From NCBI GenBank assembly GCA_023954795.1, contig JAGSHA010000094.1:1-9792 (forward strand): a stretch of 9,792 nucleotides of DNA, in the 5' to 3' direction. This DNA comes from Oceanospirillaceae bacterium. GTDB taxonomy: Bacteria; Pseudomonadota; Gammaproteobacteria; Pseudomonadales; Balneatricaceae. Both the position numbers and the translations under genes were made by a program. Below the pieces are notes generated by a model. That model saw only the letters and a program-made list of their open reading frames with translations, searched no databases and was not told the DNA's origin. Below, piece by piece: positions 1 to 6,178 of the stretch; the stretch's first letter is position 1, and each line of letters begins with the position of its first letter.

Positions 1-390
1 CTTTGTAGGTCAACATAGTGAACATCCCCTGTAATTGAGTGATTAAGGATTACAGCTTTGAGATGGCCTTCATCTTCAGTCTAGTGTGTCTGTTGCTGTA
101 AAGACTTCATCCAGATCAATAAATTGGAGGATAGGTGAGGGATATTTATACAGCTGTCTTTGCGGGCTTGAAATGCCGTGTCGCGGATCGGTGACACGCT
201 AACTTGTTGATTTTTATATAAATCGGAATTTATCAGATTTTTGTGTCTCCAGTTGGCGACAGTTTGTGTGCTTATCTCATGCGTATACTCACAGAAGGCG
301 CGTTTTTGAGTGTTGGTGTGATTTTAACATGTTGATATTAAAGGATATTATAAAGTTGGTCTTTGGCTTGCTTTAGTACAGTCCATTACA

Positions 391-427
391 TGACGGGCAC
401 ATCGGACTGCGACGATGTCCAGCGTCA
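391..427 (+). promoter_or_regulatory. Stable RNA hairpin upstream of the 27-codon mini-ORF
   Basis: On the + strand TGACG (391-395) pairs with CGTCA (423-427), GG (396-397) with CC (419-420), and ACATCG (399-404) with CGATGT (413-418). This leaves an 8-base loop, one bulged C at 398 and a bulged AG at 421-422, for 13 base pairs in total. The stem ends 9 bases before the GGAGGAG ribosome binding site at 437-443, so it could affect translation of the mini-ORF. There is no U-tract after it, so it is not a simple terminator. I do not recognise it as a known riboswitch class. A 14-codon ATG frame (390-434) overlaps it but has no ribosome binding site. Confidence 0.4.
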
Positions 428-448
428 CCGTTAAATGGAGGAGCTACG

Positions 449-532
449 ATGCTAACCGAGTACTTTGTAAAACACTTTATAACGCTGTTTGTAATAGCTG
501 AATCTTTAGCGGTGTACTTTTTCCTCGTCTGA
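449..532 (+). CDS. Putative 27-residue hydrophobic membrane miniprotein
   Basis: An ATG at 449 follows the near-perfect Shine-Dalgarno sequence GGAGGAG (437-443) at a spacing of 5 bases, the strongest ribosome binding site in the first 1.3 kb. The product starts MLTEYFVKHFITLFVIAESL and ends VYFFLV. After residue 9 it is almost wholly hydrophobic with one Glu, so it could form a single membrane helix. It ends at TGA (530-532), and the same frame meets another stop about 20 bases later. It might be a small membrane protein, a leader peptide coupled to the hairpin just upstream, or the start of a membrane-protein gene whose remainder has been lost. I do not recognise the family, and only the ribosome binding site and hydrophobicity support it. 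Confidence 0.35.
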   Translation: MLTEYFVKHFITLFVIAESLAVYFFLV

Positions 533-863
533 CCATTTCGGAAGCTTATCTAAAGTTTGGATAAGTTTTTACAGAATGAGACTGGCCTTGTTACTGTGCT
601 GGAAGGGGCAGTAACGCGGTGGCATCTACAGGGAGTAGGTCACCACTGGCTATCGGATGCAGGTGGCGGCCTGGTAGTCGTCCGGTATGTTGAAACGAAC
701 AGGAGGCACAGTCTCCCCTTCCACTTAATCTCTGTTATCTGCTCACAGAGAGATTTTCCCTCCTCTTACTATCGCCAGATCTGGTACTTTAGTTTTAGCT
801 GCTGCAGTCATTGGTATGCTGTACCGCAATATTTGACACCTCATTCAGCTGTATTCTTTGAAC

Positions 864-888
864 GCGTATACGCTCAAGCAAATGCTTG
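864..888. repeat. Two adjacent perfect dyads
   Basis: GCGTATACGC (864-873) is a perfect 10-bp palindrome. It is followed after one base by CAAGCA-AA-TGCTTG (875-888), a perfect 6-bp inverted repeat around two bases. Two tight dyads side by side could be a protein-binding site, but no gene start is near and no known operator is recognised. Confidence 0.3.
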
Positions 889-995
889 GTCTTATTTGTA
901 TGTCCTCTTCGTTGTCGGTTAGATGTCTTGAGCCGGGGCGGCGCCATATCTGAAATATTCTTATTAGTTATAATCTTATGTGACTTTTCTGTTTG

Positions 996-1018
996 TCAGG
1001 TCTGTAAATGTGACCTGA
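996..1018. repeat. 7-bp inverted repeat with 9-base loop
   Basis: TCAGGTC (996-1002) and GACCTGA (1012-1018) are perfectly complementary around a 9-base spacer. No U-tract follows on either strand, so it is not a standard terminator. It lies about 100 bases upstream of the putative mqo promoter and might be an operator-like site; its function is unknown. Confidence 0.25.
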
Positions 1019-1118
1019 AAATGCATCATTCTTAAGCTTATAAGACTTTAGGCTAGCAATACTCCAAATGGATAATGGGGTTTTGTCGCATTGCACAAGA
1101 CATCGCTCTTGGATTGGG

Positions 1119-1124
1119 TATAAT
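1119..1124 (+). promoter_or_regulatory. Possible sigma-70 -10 box for mqo
   Basis: A perfect TATAAT at 1119-1124 is followed by a GC-rich stretch (CGGCGGC), as in many growth-regulated promoters. No good -35 box lies at 16-18 bases; TTGCAC at 1091-1096 is 22 bases away. If used, transcription would start near 1131 and give mqo a leader of about 200 bases. The absence of any gene between this site and mqo supports it; the poor -35 weakens it. Confidence 0.35.
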
Positions 1125-1333
1125 CGGCGGCAAAAGAAAAGCACCGCGGATTATAACTGTAACAAAGCTGTGGTTATTTCAGCTCAGTTAGCGAGTGCTT
1201 CGCGAGGGATCTCCGGAAATATCAGCGGGTTAACTCTGATCGACCATCAGGCCTAGCCAGCGAATGCAGCCACAAGCTCTGTTTCCGGTGTCATCTCACC
1301 TACCATTATTTACTATTGAATGGCGAAGTTGTT

Positions 1334-2821
1334 ATGACCACAAAAGCAGTTGATGTGTTGCTCGTTGGGGCGGGCGCGATGAGCACAACCCTGGGGATGT
1401 TGCTCAAGCAGTTAGACCCATCTATGAAGATTTGCATGGTTGAACGTCTTGATCATGTTGCACACGAAAGTACCGATGCGATGAACAATGCCGGTACCGG
1501 GCACGCAGCCTATTGTGAGCTTAATTACACGCCAAAAAAGGCCGGTGGCGGTGTTGATCCTTCCAAAGCGTTTGCAATCAATGAAGCCTTTGAGGTGAGT
1601 CTGCAGTTTTGGTCGTACCTCGTAAATGCTAAAGCATTGCCGAACCCATCCAAGTTTATCAGCAACGTCCCACACCAGAGTTTTGTCTGGGGTGAAGAGA
1701 ACGTTCAGTTTTTGCGCAGCCGTTATGAAACGCTGAGCAGCACCCGGCAGTTTGCTCAGATGGAATATTCTGAAGACCATGATGTACTGCGTGAGTGGAT
1801 GCCTCTGGTTATGCAGAATCGCTCAGCGGATGAGAAGGTTGCAGGTACGCGTGTTCGTCACGGTGCTGATGTGAACTTCGGGTCTCTGGCACGACACATG
1901 GTTGAACACCTGGATCAGCAGGGTGACTTCGAACTGTTGTTGAGCCGTTCAGTTGAAGAGCTGACTCAAGGTGATGATAAGCGTTGGACTGTCGAGCTGA
2001 AGAACGAGCAGTCCGGTGCCAAAGAAACAATCGATGCGGGTTTTGTATTCCTGGGCGCAGGTGGTGGTGCACTGCCGTTGCTTCAGAAATCAGGTATCGA
2101 AGAAGGTAAGGGTTACGGCGGCTTCCCAGTCAGCGGTATGTGGCTGGTTTGTAAGAACCAGGAAGTTGTTGAACAGCACAACGCAAAAGTTTACGGCTTG
2201 GCTCCGATTGGTGCGCCTCCGATGTCGGTTCCGCATCTGGATACTCGCGTCATCGATGGTAAAAAAGCGCTGCTGTTTGGTCCATTTGCCGGATTTACGA
2301 CTAAGTTCCTGAAGCAGGGTTCTGTGTTTGATATGTTCAAGAGTATCAAGCCGGGTAACCTGAAACCGATGTTGAGTGTCGGTGCGAAAAGCATGGATCT
2401 GACCCGCTATCTGATCAGCGAAGTGATGCAGACGCATGACTCTCGTTGTGATGCGCTGCGCTTCTTCTTCCCTGAAGCAAAGAATGAAGACTGGGAGTTG
2501 TCCTATGCTGGTCAGCGTGTACAGATCATCAAAAATGACCCTGAGAAGGGTGGCAAGCTGGAATTTGGTACTGAGGTGATCTCTTCCGCAGACGGCTCAT
2601 TAGCCGCGCTGTTAGGTGCATCACCGGGTGCGTCTACCGCTGTGCCAACAATGATTGAAGTAGTCGAGAACTGCTTCAACGAGAAGATGAACTCTGCTGA
2701 ATGGCAGCAGAAGATCAAGGAGATGGTTCCTTCTTATAAGGAGTCTCTCATTGAAGACGGAGAGCTATTGAAATCCGTACGTCAGAACACTCTGACAACC
2801 CTGGGTCTTGGCAGCATCTGA
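1334..2821 (+). CDS. mqo: Malate:quinone oxidoreductase
   Basis: FAD-dependent, membrane-associated enzyme that oxidises malate to oxaloacetate and passes electrons to the quinone pool, replacing or adding to NAD-dependent malate dehydrogenase in the TCA cycle. The 495-residue product has the family's usual length. The N-terminal dinucleotide-binding motif GAGAMS is at residues 12-17, and an acidic residue ends the second strand (VERLD, E37). The family hallmark NNAGTGHAAYCELNYTP follows at roughly 55-70, and LLGASPGAST, typical of Mqo, lies near the C-terminus. The ATG at 1334 is preferred because the protein then begins with the usual short lead into the FAD motif; an in-frame TTG at 1316 would add six residues. 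The ribosome binding site is weak for either start. A terminator follows directly, so the gene is probably monocistronic. Confidence 0.95.
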   Translation: MTTKAVDVLLVGAGAMSTTLGMLLKQLDPSMKICMVERLDHVAHESTDAMNNAGTGHAAYCELNYTPKKAGGGVDPSKAFAINEAFEVSLQFWSYLVNAKALPNPSKFISNVPHQSFVWGEENVQFLRSRYETLSSTRQFAQMEYSEDHDVLREWMPLVMQNRSADEKVAGTRVRHGADVNFGSLARHMVEHLDQQGDFELLLSRSVEELTQGDDKRWTVELKNEQSGAKETIDAGFVFLGAGGGALPLLQKSGIEEGKGYGGFPVSGMWLVCKNQEVVEQHNAKVYGLAPIGAPPMSVPHLDTRVIDGKKALLFGPFAGFTTKFLKQGSVFDMFKSIKPGNLKPMLSVGAKSMDLTRYLISEVMQTHDSRCDALRFFFPEAKNEDWELSYAGQRVQIIKNDPEKGGKLEFGTEVISSADGSLAALLGASPGASTAVPTMIEVVENCFNEKMNSAEWQQKIKEMVPSYKESLIEDGELLKSVRQNTLTTLGLGSI

Positions 2822-2844
2822 TCCAGTCGATACTAGCAGGTTTG

Positions 2845-2870
2845 AAGCCGGCCTTAGGTCGGCTTTTTTT
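2845..2870 (+). terminator. Rho-independent terminator of mqo
   Basis: AAGCCGGCC (2845-2853) pairs with GGTCGGCTT (2857-2865) as a 9-bp stem with one G-U pair and a TTA loop, followed by a run of T to 2870. It begins 23 bases after the mqo stop codon. Confidence 0.9.
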
Positions 2871-2891
2871 ATGCCTGCGCCGCCAAGAATA

Positions 2892-2919
2892 TTGAACAAT
2901 TCTGCATATACTGTAGATA
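2892..2919 (+). promoter_or_regulatory. Candidate promoter for the DUF4389 gene
   Basis: TTGAAC (2892-2897) and TAGATA (2914-2919) resemble sigma-70 -35 and -10 boxes 16 bases apart. They lie between the mqo terminator and the DUF4389 start codon, where a promoter is expected. Both boxes are imperfect. Confidence 0.3.
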
Positions 2920-2954
2920 GATTCCGGTCATTCTCTGATTCTCAGGAGTTTGCA

Positions 2955-3308
2955 ATGAGTGAAGACTTAAAGCAAAACCTGTCCAGAAGCAGTATTTGGA
3001 TGCGTTTACTCTATATGTTGCTGTTCACAATTTTCTACAGTCTTGCGGAAGTGGTACTTGTGGCGGTGGTGATTTTTCAATTTTTGATTACGCTGTTCAC
3101 CGGTAACCCCAACAGGCGTTTGTTGAAGTTTGGTAAAAGTCTGAGTACCTATGTGTATCAGGTGCTGCGATACCTTACGTTTAACAGCGAAGCGCGTCCT
3201 TTTCCCTTTGGTGATTGGCCTGAATCATCGCTGAGTCATAAAACATCCAGCCGTATGGCGAACGCGGAAGAGAGCTGGACGACGAAACCAAAGCCGTCGG
3301 ATGATTGA
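2955..3308 (+). CDS. DUF4389 family membrane protein
   Basis: Small inner-membrane protein of 117 residues, matching the DUF4389 family in length and pattern; its function is unknown. A long hydrophobic stretch at about residues 18-49 could form one long or two short membrane helices. It is followed by the family's conserved LFTGNPNRRLLKFG segment, a Tyr-rich amphipathic segment (STYVYQVLRYLTFNSE) and the motif PFPFGDWP at about 82-89. The hydrophilic tail is Ser/Lys rich. The ATG at 2955 is chosen because AGGAG (2944-2948) lies 6 bases upstream. The frame is open further upstream, but that extension would read through the mqo terminator. It lies between mqo and a peroxidase on the same strand, yet the mqo terminator and the peroxidase's own promoter suggest separate transcription. 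Confidence 0.8.
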   Translation: MSEDLKQNLSRSSIWMRLLYMLLFTIFYSLAEVVLVAVVIFQFLITLFTGNPNRRLLKFGKSLSTYVYQVLRYLTFNSEARPFPFGDWPESSLSHKTSSRMANAEESWTTKPKPSDD

Positions 3309-3345
3309 TGGAACCTCGGTGTTCTTTCTTGTCGTCTAATTCACC

Positions 3346-3386
3346 CTGACCGAAATCAATATTTTTAATATGCCTTTATGTATAAT
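3346..3386 (+). promoter_or_regulatory. FNR/Anr-type promoter of the peroxidase gene
   Basis: CTGAC-CGAA-ATCAA (3346-3359) matches 8 of the 10 defined positions of the FNR/Anr consensus TTGAT-N4-ATCAA. A perfect TATAAT -10 box is at 3381-3386, with no good -35 box. A start near 3393-3394 would place the box centre (3352.5) about 41 bases upstream, the standard geometry of a class II FNR-activated promoter. Bacterial di-heme peroxidases are known to be activated by FNR or Anr when oxygen is low, in line with this reading. Actual binding is inferred. Confidence 0.5.
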
Positions 3387-3405
3387 TACGAATAAAAGTA
3401 ATTAT
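3382..3405. repeat. Dyad over the expected peroxidase transcription start
   Basis: ATAATTAC (3382-3389) and GTAATTAT (3398-3405) form a perfect 8-bp inverted repeat around 8 bases. It overlaps the -10 box and the predicted start, so it could be a repressor operator, or a weak hairpin at the very 5' end of the mRNA. AT-rich DNA makes chance dyads more likely. Confidence 0.35.
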
Positions 3406-3433
3406 CAGTTGGTTTGTTATTAAGGGGCGATGG

Positions 3434-4603
3434 GTGTCTAAATCAATTCGACGTATCTCGGGTGTCAGTTTGGCACTGCTGTTGGGCGGATGTGTAAGTA
3501 GTAACGGCGCCAATGAGTCGGCGGTCAATAAGGAAGCGTTAAAAGCAACCTTGGGCCAGCAGCTATATTTTGATACCAATCTATCGCAAAACCGTACTCA
3601 GTCCTGCGCAACGTGCCATGCGCCGGCGAGAGGCTTTGTTGATCCACGTGATAACGGTGTACAAGGTGCCGTGTCGCTTGGTGATGATGGCCGTTCGCTC
3701 GGAGATCGTAATGCGCCAACGGCAGCCTATGCGATGTTCAGCCCTAAGTTCCGTCTGACTGAAGATGGGAAGTACATGGGTGGTCAGTTCCATGATGGTC
3801 GTGAAAACAGCCTGGCCGGTCAGGCGGGCGGGCCACCGACCAATCCGATCGAAATGGGTATGCCGTCTAAAGCGGCTGCGGCAGACCGATTGCAGGAAAA
3901 TAGCCAGTACGTCAGCAGCTTTAAAGCTATTTACGGTACTGAAGTGTTCACCGATGCCAACAAAGCCTACGCGGCGATGGCAGATAGCATTGCTGCCTTT
4001 GAAAGGACCGAGTTGTTTGCGCCCTTCGACTCTAAATACGATCGTTTCCTGCGTGGTGATTATCAGCTGAGTAAACAGGAAGAGCTGGGGCGCACATTGT
4101 TCTTCTCCCAGCAGTTCACCAACTGTAACCAGTGCCATCAACTGCAAAGCTCGCAGCGCCATCCTAAAGAGACCTTTACCAACTACGAATACCATAATAT
4201 TGGGGTTCCGGTGAATGCTGAAGCACGCGAAAAAAATGGCGTGGCTGCAAACCATGTTGACCGTGGATTGCTGGATAATCCTCAGGTAAACGATGTGACA
4301 CAGGCAGGTAAGTTTAAAGTACCGACTTTGCGTAATATCGCAGTAACCGGCCCTTATATGCATAACGGTGTATTCCAGGATCTGCGTACCGTGGTGTTGT
4401 TCTACGATAAGTACAACAGCCGCAGTGCTAAGCGTCAGATTAACCCGGAAACAGGGGAGCAGTGGGGAACTCCTGAGGTGGCGGATAACATCTCTTTGAA
4501 GGAGTTGGAGAGCGGTCCGGCGCTGAAAGAGAAGCGGGTAGATGCTTTGGTGGCCTTTATGAAAACGCTGACCGATCAGCGCTATGAGCACCTGATTGAA
4601 TGA
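3434..4603 (+). CDS. Di-heme cytochrome c peroxidase, lipoprotein
   Basis: Reduces hydrogen peroxide to water in the periplasm with electrons from c-type cytochromes; it belongs to the bacterial CCP/MauG family. Of 389 residues, 1-20 are a lipoprotein signal with lipobox LGGC and Cys20 as the lipid-bearing residue. The +2 residue is Val, not Asp, which favours outer-membrane sorting. Heme motif 1 is CATCH (58-62) and heme motif 2 is CNQCH (231-235). RNAPT (92-96), a DGR motif (121-123) and NPIEM (137-141) are family landmarks. GPYMHNG (306-312) carries the expected axial Met309, where MauG has Tyr, so peroxidase fits better than MauG. There is no His between heme 1 and RNAPT, where classical peroxidases carry a distal His, and the usual FWDGR reads FHDGR. 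The GTG start at 3434 is set by AAGGGG (3422-3427) at 6 bases; the nearby ATG at 3430 gives only three codons. Confidence 0.92.
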   Translation: MSKSIRRISGVSLALLLGGCVSSNGANESAVNKEALKATLGQQLYFDTNLSQNRTQSCATCHAPARGFVDPRDNGVQGAVSLGDDGRSLGDRNAPTAAYAMFSPKFRLTEDGKYMGGQFHDGRENSLAGQAGGPPTNPIEMGMPSKAAAADRLQENSQYVSSFKAIYGTEVFTDANKAYAAMADSIAAFERTELFAPFDSKYDRFLRGDYQLSKQEELGRTLFFSQQFTNCNQCHQLQSSQRHPKETFTNYEYHNIGVPVNAEAREKNGVAANHVDRGLLDNPQVNDVTQAGKFKVPTLRNIAVTGPYMHNGVFQDLRTVVLFYDKYNSRSAKRQINPETGEQWGTPEVADNISLKELESGPALKEKRVDALVAFMKTLTDQRYEHLIE

Positions 4604-4605
4604 TA

Positions 4606-4644
4606 TGTGAGCATGCCGCCTAGGAAGCAGGCGGCATGCTCACA
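4606..4644. terminator. Long perfect hairpin between convergent genes
   Basis: TGTGAGCATGCCGCCT (4606-4621) pairs perfectly over 16 bp with 4629-4644 around a 7-base loop. It starts 3 bases after the peroxidase stop and ends 7 bases before the stop of the minus-strand gene, so it probably serves both transcripts. No clear U-tract follows on either side, so it may block read-through or protect 3' ends rather than act as a textbook terminator. Confidence 0.75.
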
Positions 4645-4650
4645 ATTGAA

Positions 4651-5838
4651 TCATGCGGGGGTGAACTCTATACCAGCTTGAGATAAACCGACCAGGTCTA
4701 TGTTGCTTTGGTTGATCGAGGTATCGGCAGCAAGAACGCCCAAGCTTGCAGAGGTGTGAGTCCCTGATTCTAAAAGACCTATATAGAATTCGGATTGCTG
4801 TTGGGTAGGACTAGTGCCAACAACGTTGGTAAACAGTAGCTCTACAATCTCGTCATGGGAGGCCCCCTCACCCAACTTGGCGTTTATTGCCAAATTCATT
4901 AGATTCTCGTAGCTCCAGCCACTATCAAGATACTTTAGCCCTATCCCCATGTAATTAGGGTTACTTATTGCTTCACTCCCGAATATTGCACCGAGTATTT
5001 TGGCGGTGATGCCTGCGTTTCCGTCCAGCACATCCAGAGCAATACTTTTATCCGCAAACTGGAGTCTATCTATACCCTGCAATGTATCTGTAACGTTACT
5101 CGTATTGACCAGCTCAAATCCGTTAGAGGAAACACTGAGTTGATAATCAGCCCAGTTGCCTGCATATGAGATGAGATCAACGCCTTCCCCCCCGCTAAAC
5201 TGCTCGCTTAAGTCCATGTCGTCAGTAAATGTATCGGCCTCGTTCGTGCCGCTGTGAGTATTCGGGACGGACGGGGAGTCGTCAGAGATTATGCTTGGTA
5301 TTACATTTTGAGAGCCAATAAAGCCGGTTGAGAAAAGATCCATTTCCCCGTCGGATACCGAAGTGACGATATTATCAGTGGAGATATCTTCTGGAATGCT
5401 TAGCCCCAAAAGATCGATGACGTTGAAACCGGAATCGCTCAAAATCGATGCTGCGACCGAGTTGCTATTGGGACCTGGTACAAAAGTATAGGTTAATTGA
5501 GCATCATCTATTGCTTGAGCATGAGCCTGCATAGCTGCCCAAGTTGCTGATACATTGTCCACATCCAGTTTGAGATAGCGGTCGGCGTCTGTGGGGTTTT
5601 TGTAGATATATGTGCCATCAGAGTTATCAACGGCACCTGAAGGAACTGTATCGCGTGAGAGTATGCCTTGACGGGTACTTATATGTTCCCTGTCATCTCC
5701 ATAGACTCCGCCTTCCAGAACATGCTGTACACCATCTACATCGGTGTATATCAAATAAAGATGCCTTCCCGTAGCGCCAAATGAGCTGAACGCTGAGAGT
5801 TCGAAGTCTTCATATTCGATGCCAATCTGTTCAACCAT
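4651..5838 (-). CDS. Probable type I secreted protein with RTX-like C-terminus
   Basis: A protein of 395 residues with no Sec signal peptide and no cysteine. Residues 1-140 hold a domain with GRHLYLIYTD (24-33), EGG (42-44) and PGPNSNS (121-127). The spacing of His26 and the NSNS segment recalls papain-like or NlpC/P60-like folds in which the catalytic Cys is replaced; this is a weak inference. Acidic linker sequence follows. Residues 197-230 contain SGTNEADTF and GGEGVDLISYAG, a single degenerate hemolysin-type calcium repeat. From about 253 to the end (LQGIDRLQFADKSIALDVLDG, then an Ala/Leu-rich helical region ending IDLVGLSQAGIEF) the sequence matches the C-terminus common to many type I exported proteins. 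The start at 5838 is preferred because GGAGA (5851-5847) lies 8 bases upstream; an in-frame ATG at 5853 has poorer spacing. No ABC exporter is in the window. Confidence 0.7.
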   Translation of the reverse strand: MVEQIGIEYEDFELSAFSSFGATGRHLYLIYTDVDGVQHVLEGGVYGDDREHISTRQGILSRDTVPSGAVDNSDGTYIYKNPTDADRYLKLDVDNVSATWAAMQAHAQAIDDAQLTYTFVPGPNSNSVAASILSDSGFNVIDLLGLSIPEDISTDNIVTSVSDGEMDLFSTGFIGSQNVIPSIISDDSPSVPNTHSGTNEADTFTDDMDLSEQFSGGEGVDLISYAGNWADYQLSVSSNGFELVNTSNVTDTLQGIDRLQFADKSIALDVLDGNAGITAKILGAIFGSEAISNPNYMGIGLKYLDSGWSYENLMNLAINAKLGEGASHDEIVELLFTNVVGTSPTQQQSEFYIGLLESGTHTSASLGVLAADTSINQSNIDLVGLSQAGIEFTPA

Positions 5839-6073
5839 TTTCACGTTCTCCATATCCCTGTGTGTAGAAAAGAAATTGCTCCATTAGATTGTTCTAATAA
5901 TTGAAACAGATGTCACTGAATAGTTGTTTAAATAATGATCTGTGTTCTATGAGTGAGTGTTACTGATGCTCAATTATTGGTAGGTGATGTGCAATAAATG
6001 ACTAAATTCATTTCTAGCAGTGCTTAGGCGTGTACGAATAAGCATTGTCATCTTTAGTCTATAAGGTGGAGGT

Positions 6074-6123
6074 GCAGACGCCGTTGAAACAAGGGGAACT
6101 TGCTACTTCCTCAACGGCGCTGC
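6074..6123. repeat. Inverted repeat, 13-bp arms with one bulge
   Basis: GCAG-A-CGCCGTTGA (6074-6087) pairs with TCAACGGCGCTGC (6111-6123), leaving one bulged A and a 23-base loop that itself contains CAAG/CTTG. It lies downstream of the isochorismatase stop codon and may end or stabilise that transcript. No U-tract follows. It could also be a REP-like dispersed repeat. Confidence 0.45.
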
Positions 6124-6143
6124 GGATGACAGCCGAAGCTGAA

Positions 6144-6165
6144 CGCCTTCGTGGGAGAGAAGGCG
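6144..6165 (-). terminator. Possible terminator hairpin of the isochorismatase-like gene
   Basis: CGCCTTC (6144-6150) and GAAGGCG (6159-6165) form a 7-bp perfect stem with an 8-base loop, 14 bases beyond the stop codon of the minus-strand gene. The following minus-strand bases (GTTCAGCTTC) are only weakly T-rich, so termination is uncertain. Confidence 0.35.
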
Positions 6166-6178
6166 ATGGAGAAAGGGA

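Larger units (their letters stand above)
1..1315. other. Long stretch without a large gene, upstream of mqo
   Basis: No reading frame here looks like a conserved protein. The longest open frames (around 557-922 and 1068-1256, + strand) begin at poor starts without a Shine-Dalgarno site, and the first is rich in aromatic, Ser and Cys residues, as random translation often is. What can be seen is a small inverted repeat at 29-35/49-55, the hairpin at 391-427, the mini-ORF at 449-532, dyads at 864-888 and 996-1018, and a TATAAT at 1119-1124. The first 380 bases are AT-rich and show no gene. The region could be a large regulatory interval, a place where genes have decayed beyond recognition, or the site of an unrecognised RNA. 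Confidence 0.6.
5839..6178. other. Intergenic region between two minus-strand genes
   Basis: This 340-base gap separates the isochorismatase-like gene from the secreted-protein gene. The part near 5855-6040 is AT-rich and should hold the secreted gene's promoter, but no convincing -35/-10 pair stands out. The part at 6074-6165 is GC-richer and holds two inverted repeats, listed separately. No gene is supported; an open frame starting with TTG at 6045 on the + strand runs into the isochorismatase gene and lacks a ribosome binding site. Confidence 0.5.

Noticed and set aside
449..532. Mini-ORF as the remnant of a MarC-type membrane protein
   Set aside because: VKHFITLFVI resembles the start of MarC proteins, but the conserved DPxGxxPxF segment is absent and no further homology follows after the stop.
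600..760. Possible riboswitch or RNase P-like RNA in the first kilobase
   Set aside because: I compared by eye with cobalamin, TPP and RNase P conserved blocks and found none of the required motifs.
557..922. Open frame of 121 codons on the + strand
   Set aside because: It starts with TTG without a ribosome binding site, is rich in Ser, Tyr, Trp and Cys like random translation, and shows no family pattern. It shares its frame with the 449-532 mini-ORF but is separated from it by two stops.
2808..2954. Longer N-terminus for the DUF4389 protein
   Set aside because: The extension would overlap the mqo end and translate through its terminator, whereas the ATG at 2955 has a good AGGAG site and fits the family length.
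3581..4591. 336-codon frame on the minus strand opposite the peroxidase
   Set aside because: It is the antisense shadow of a well-supported di-heme peroxidase and has no ribosome binding site or recognisable protein pattern.
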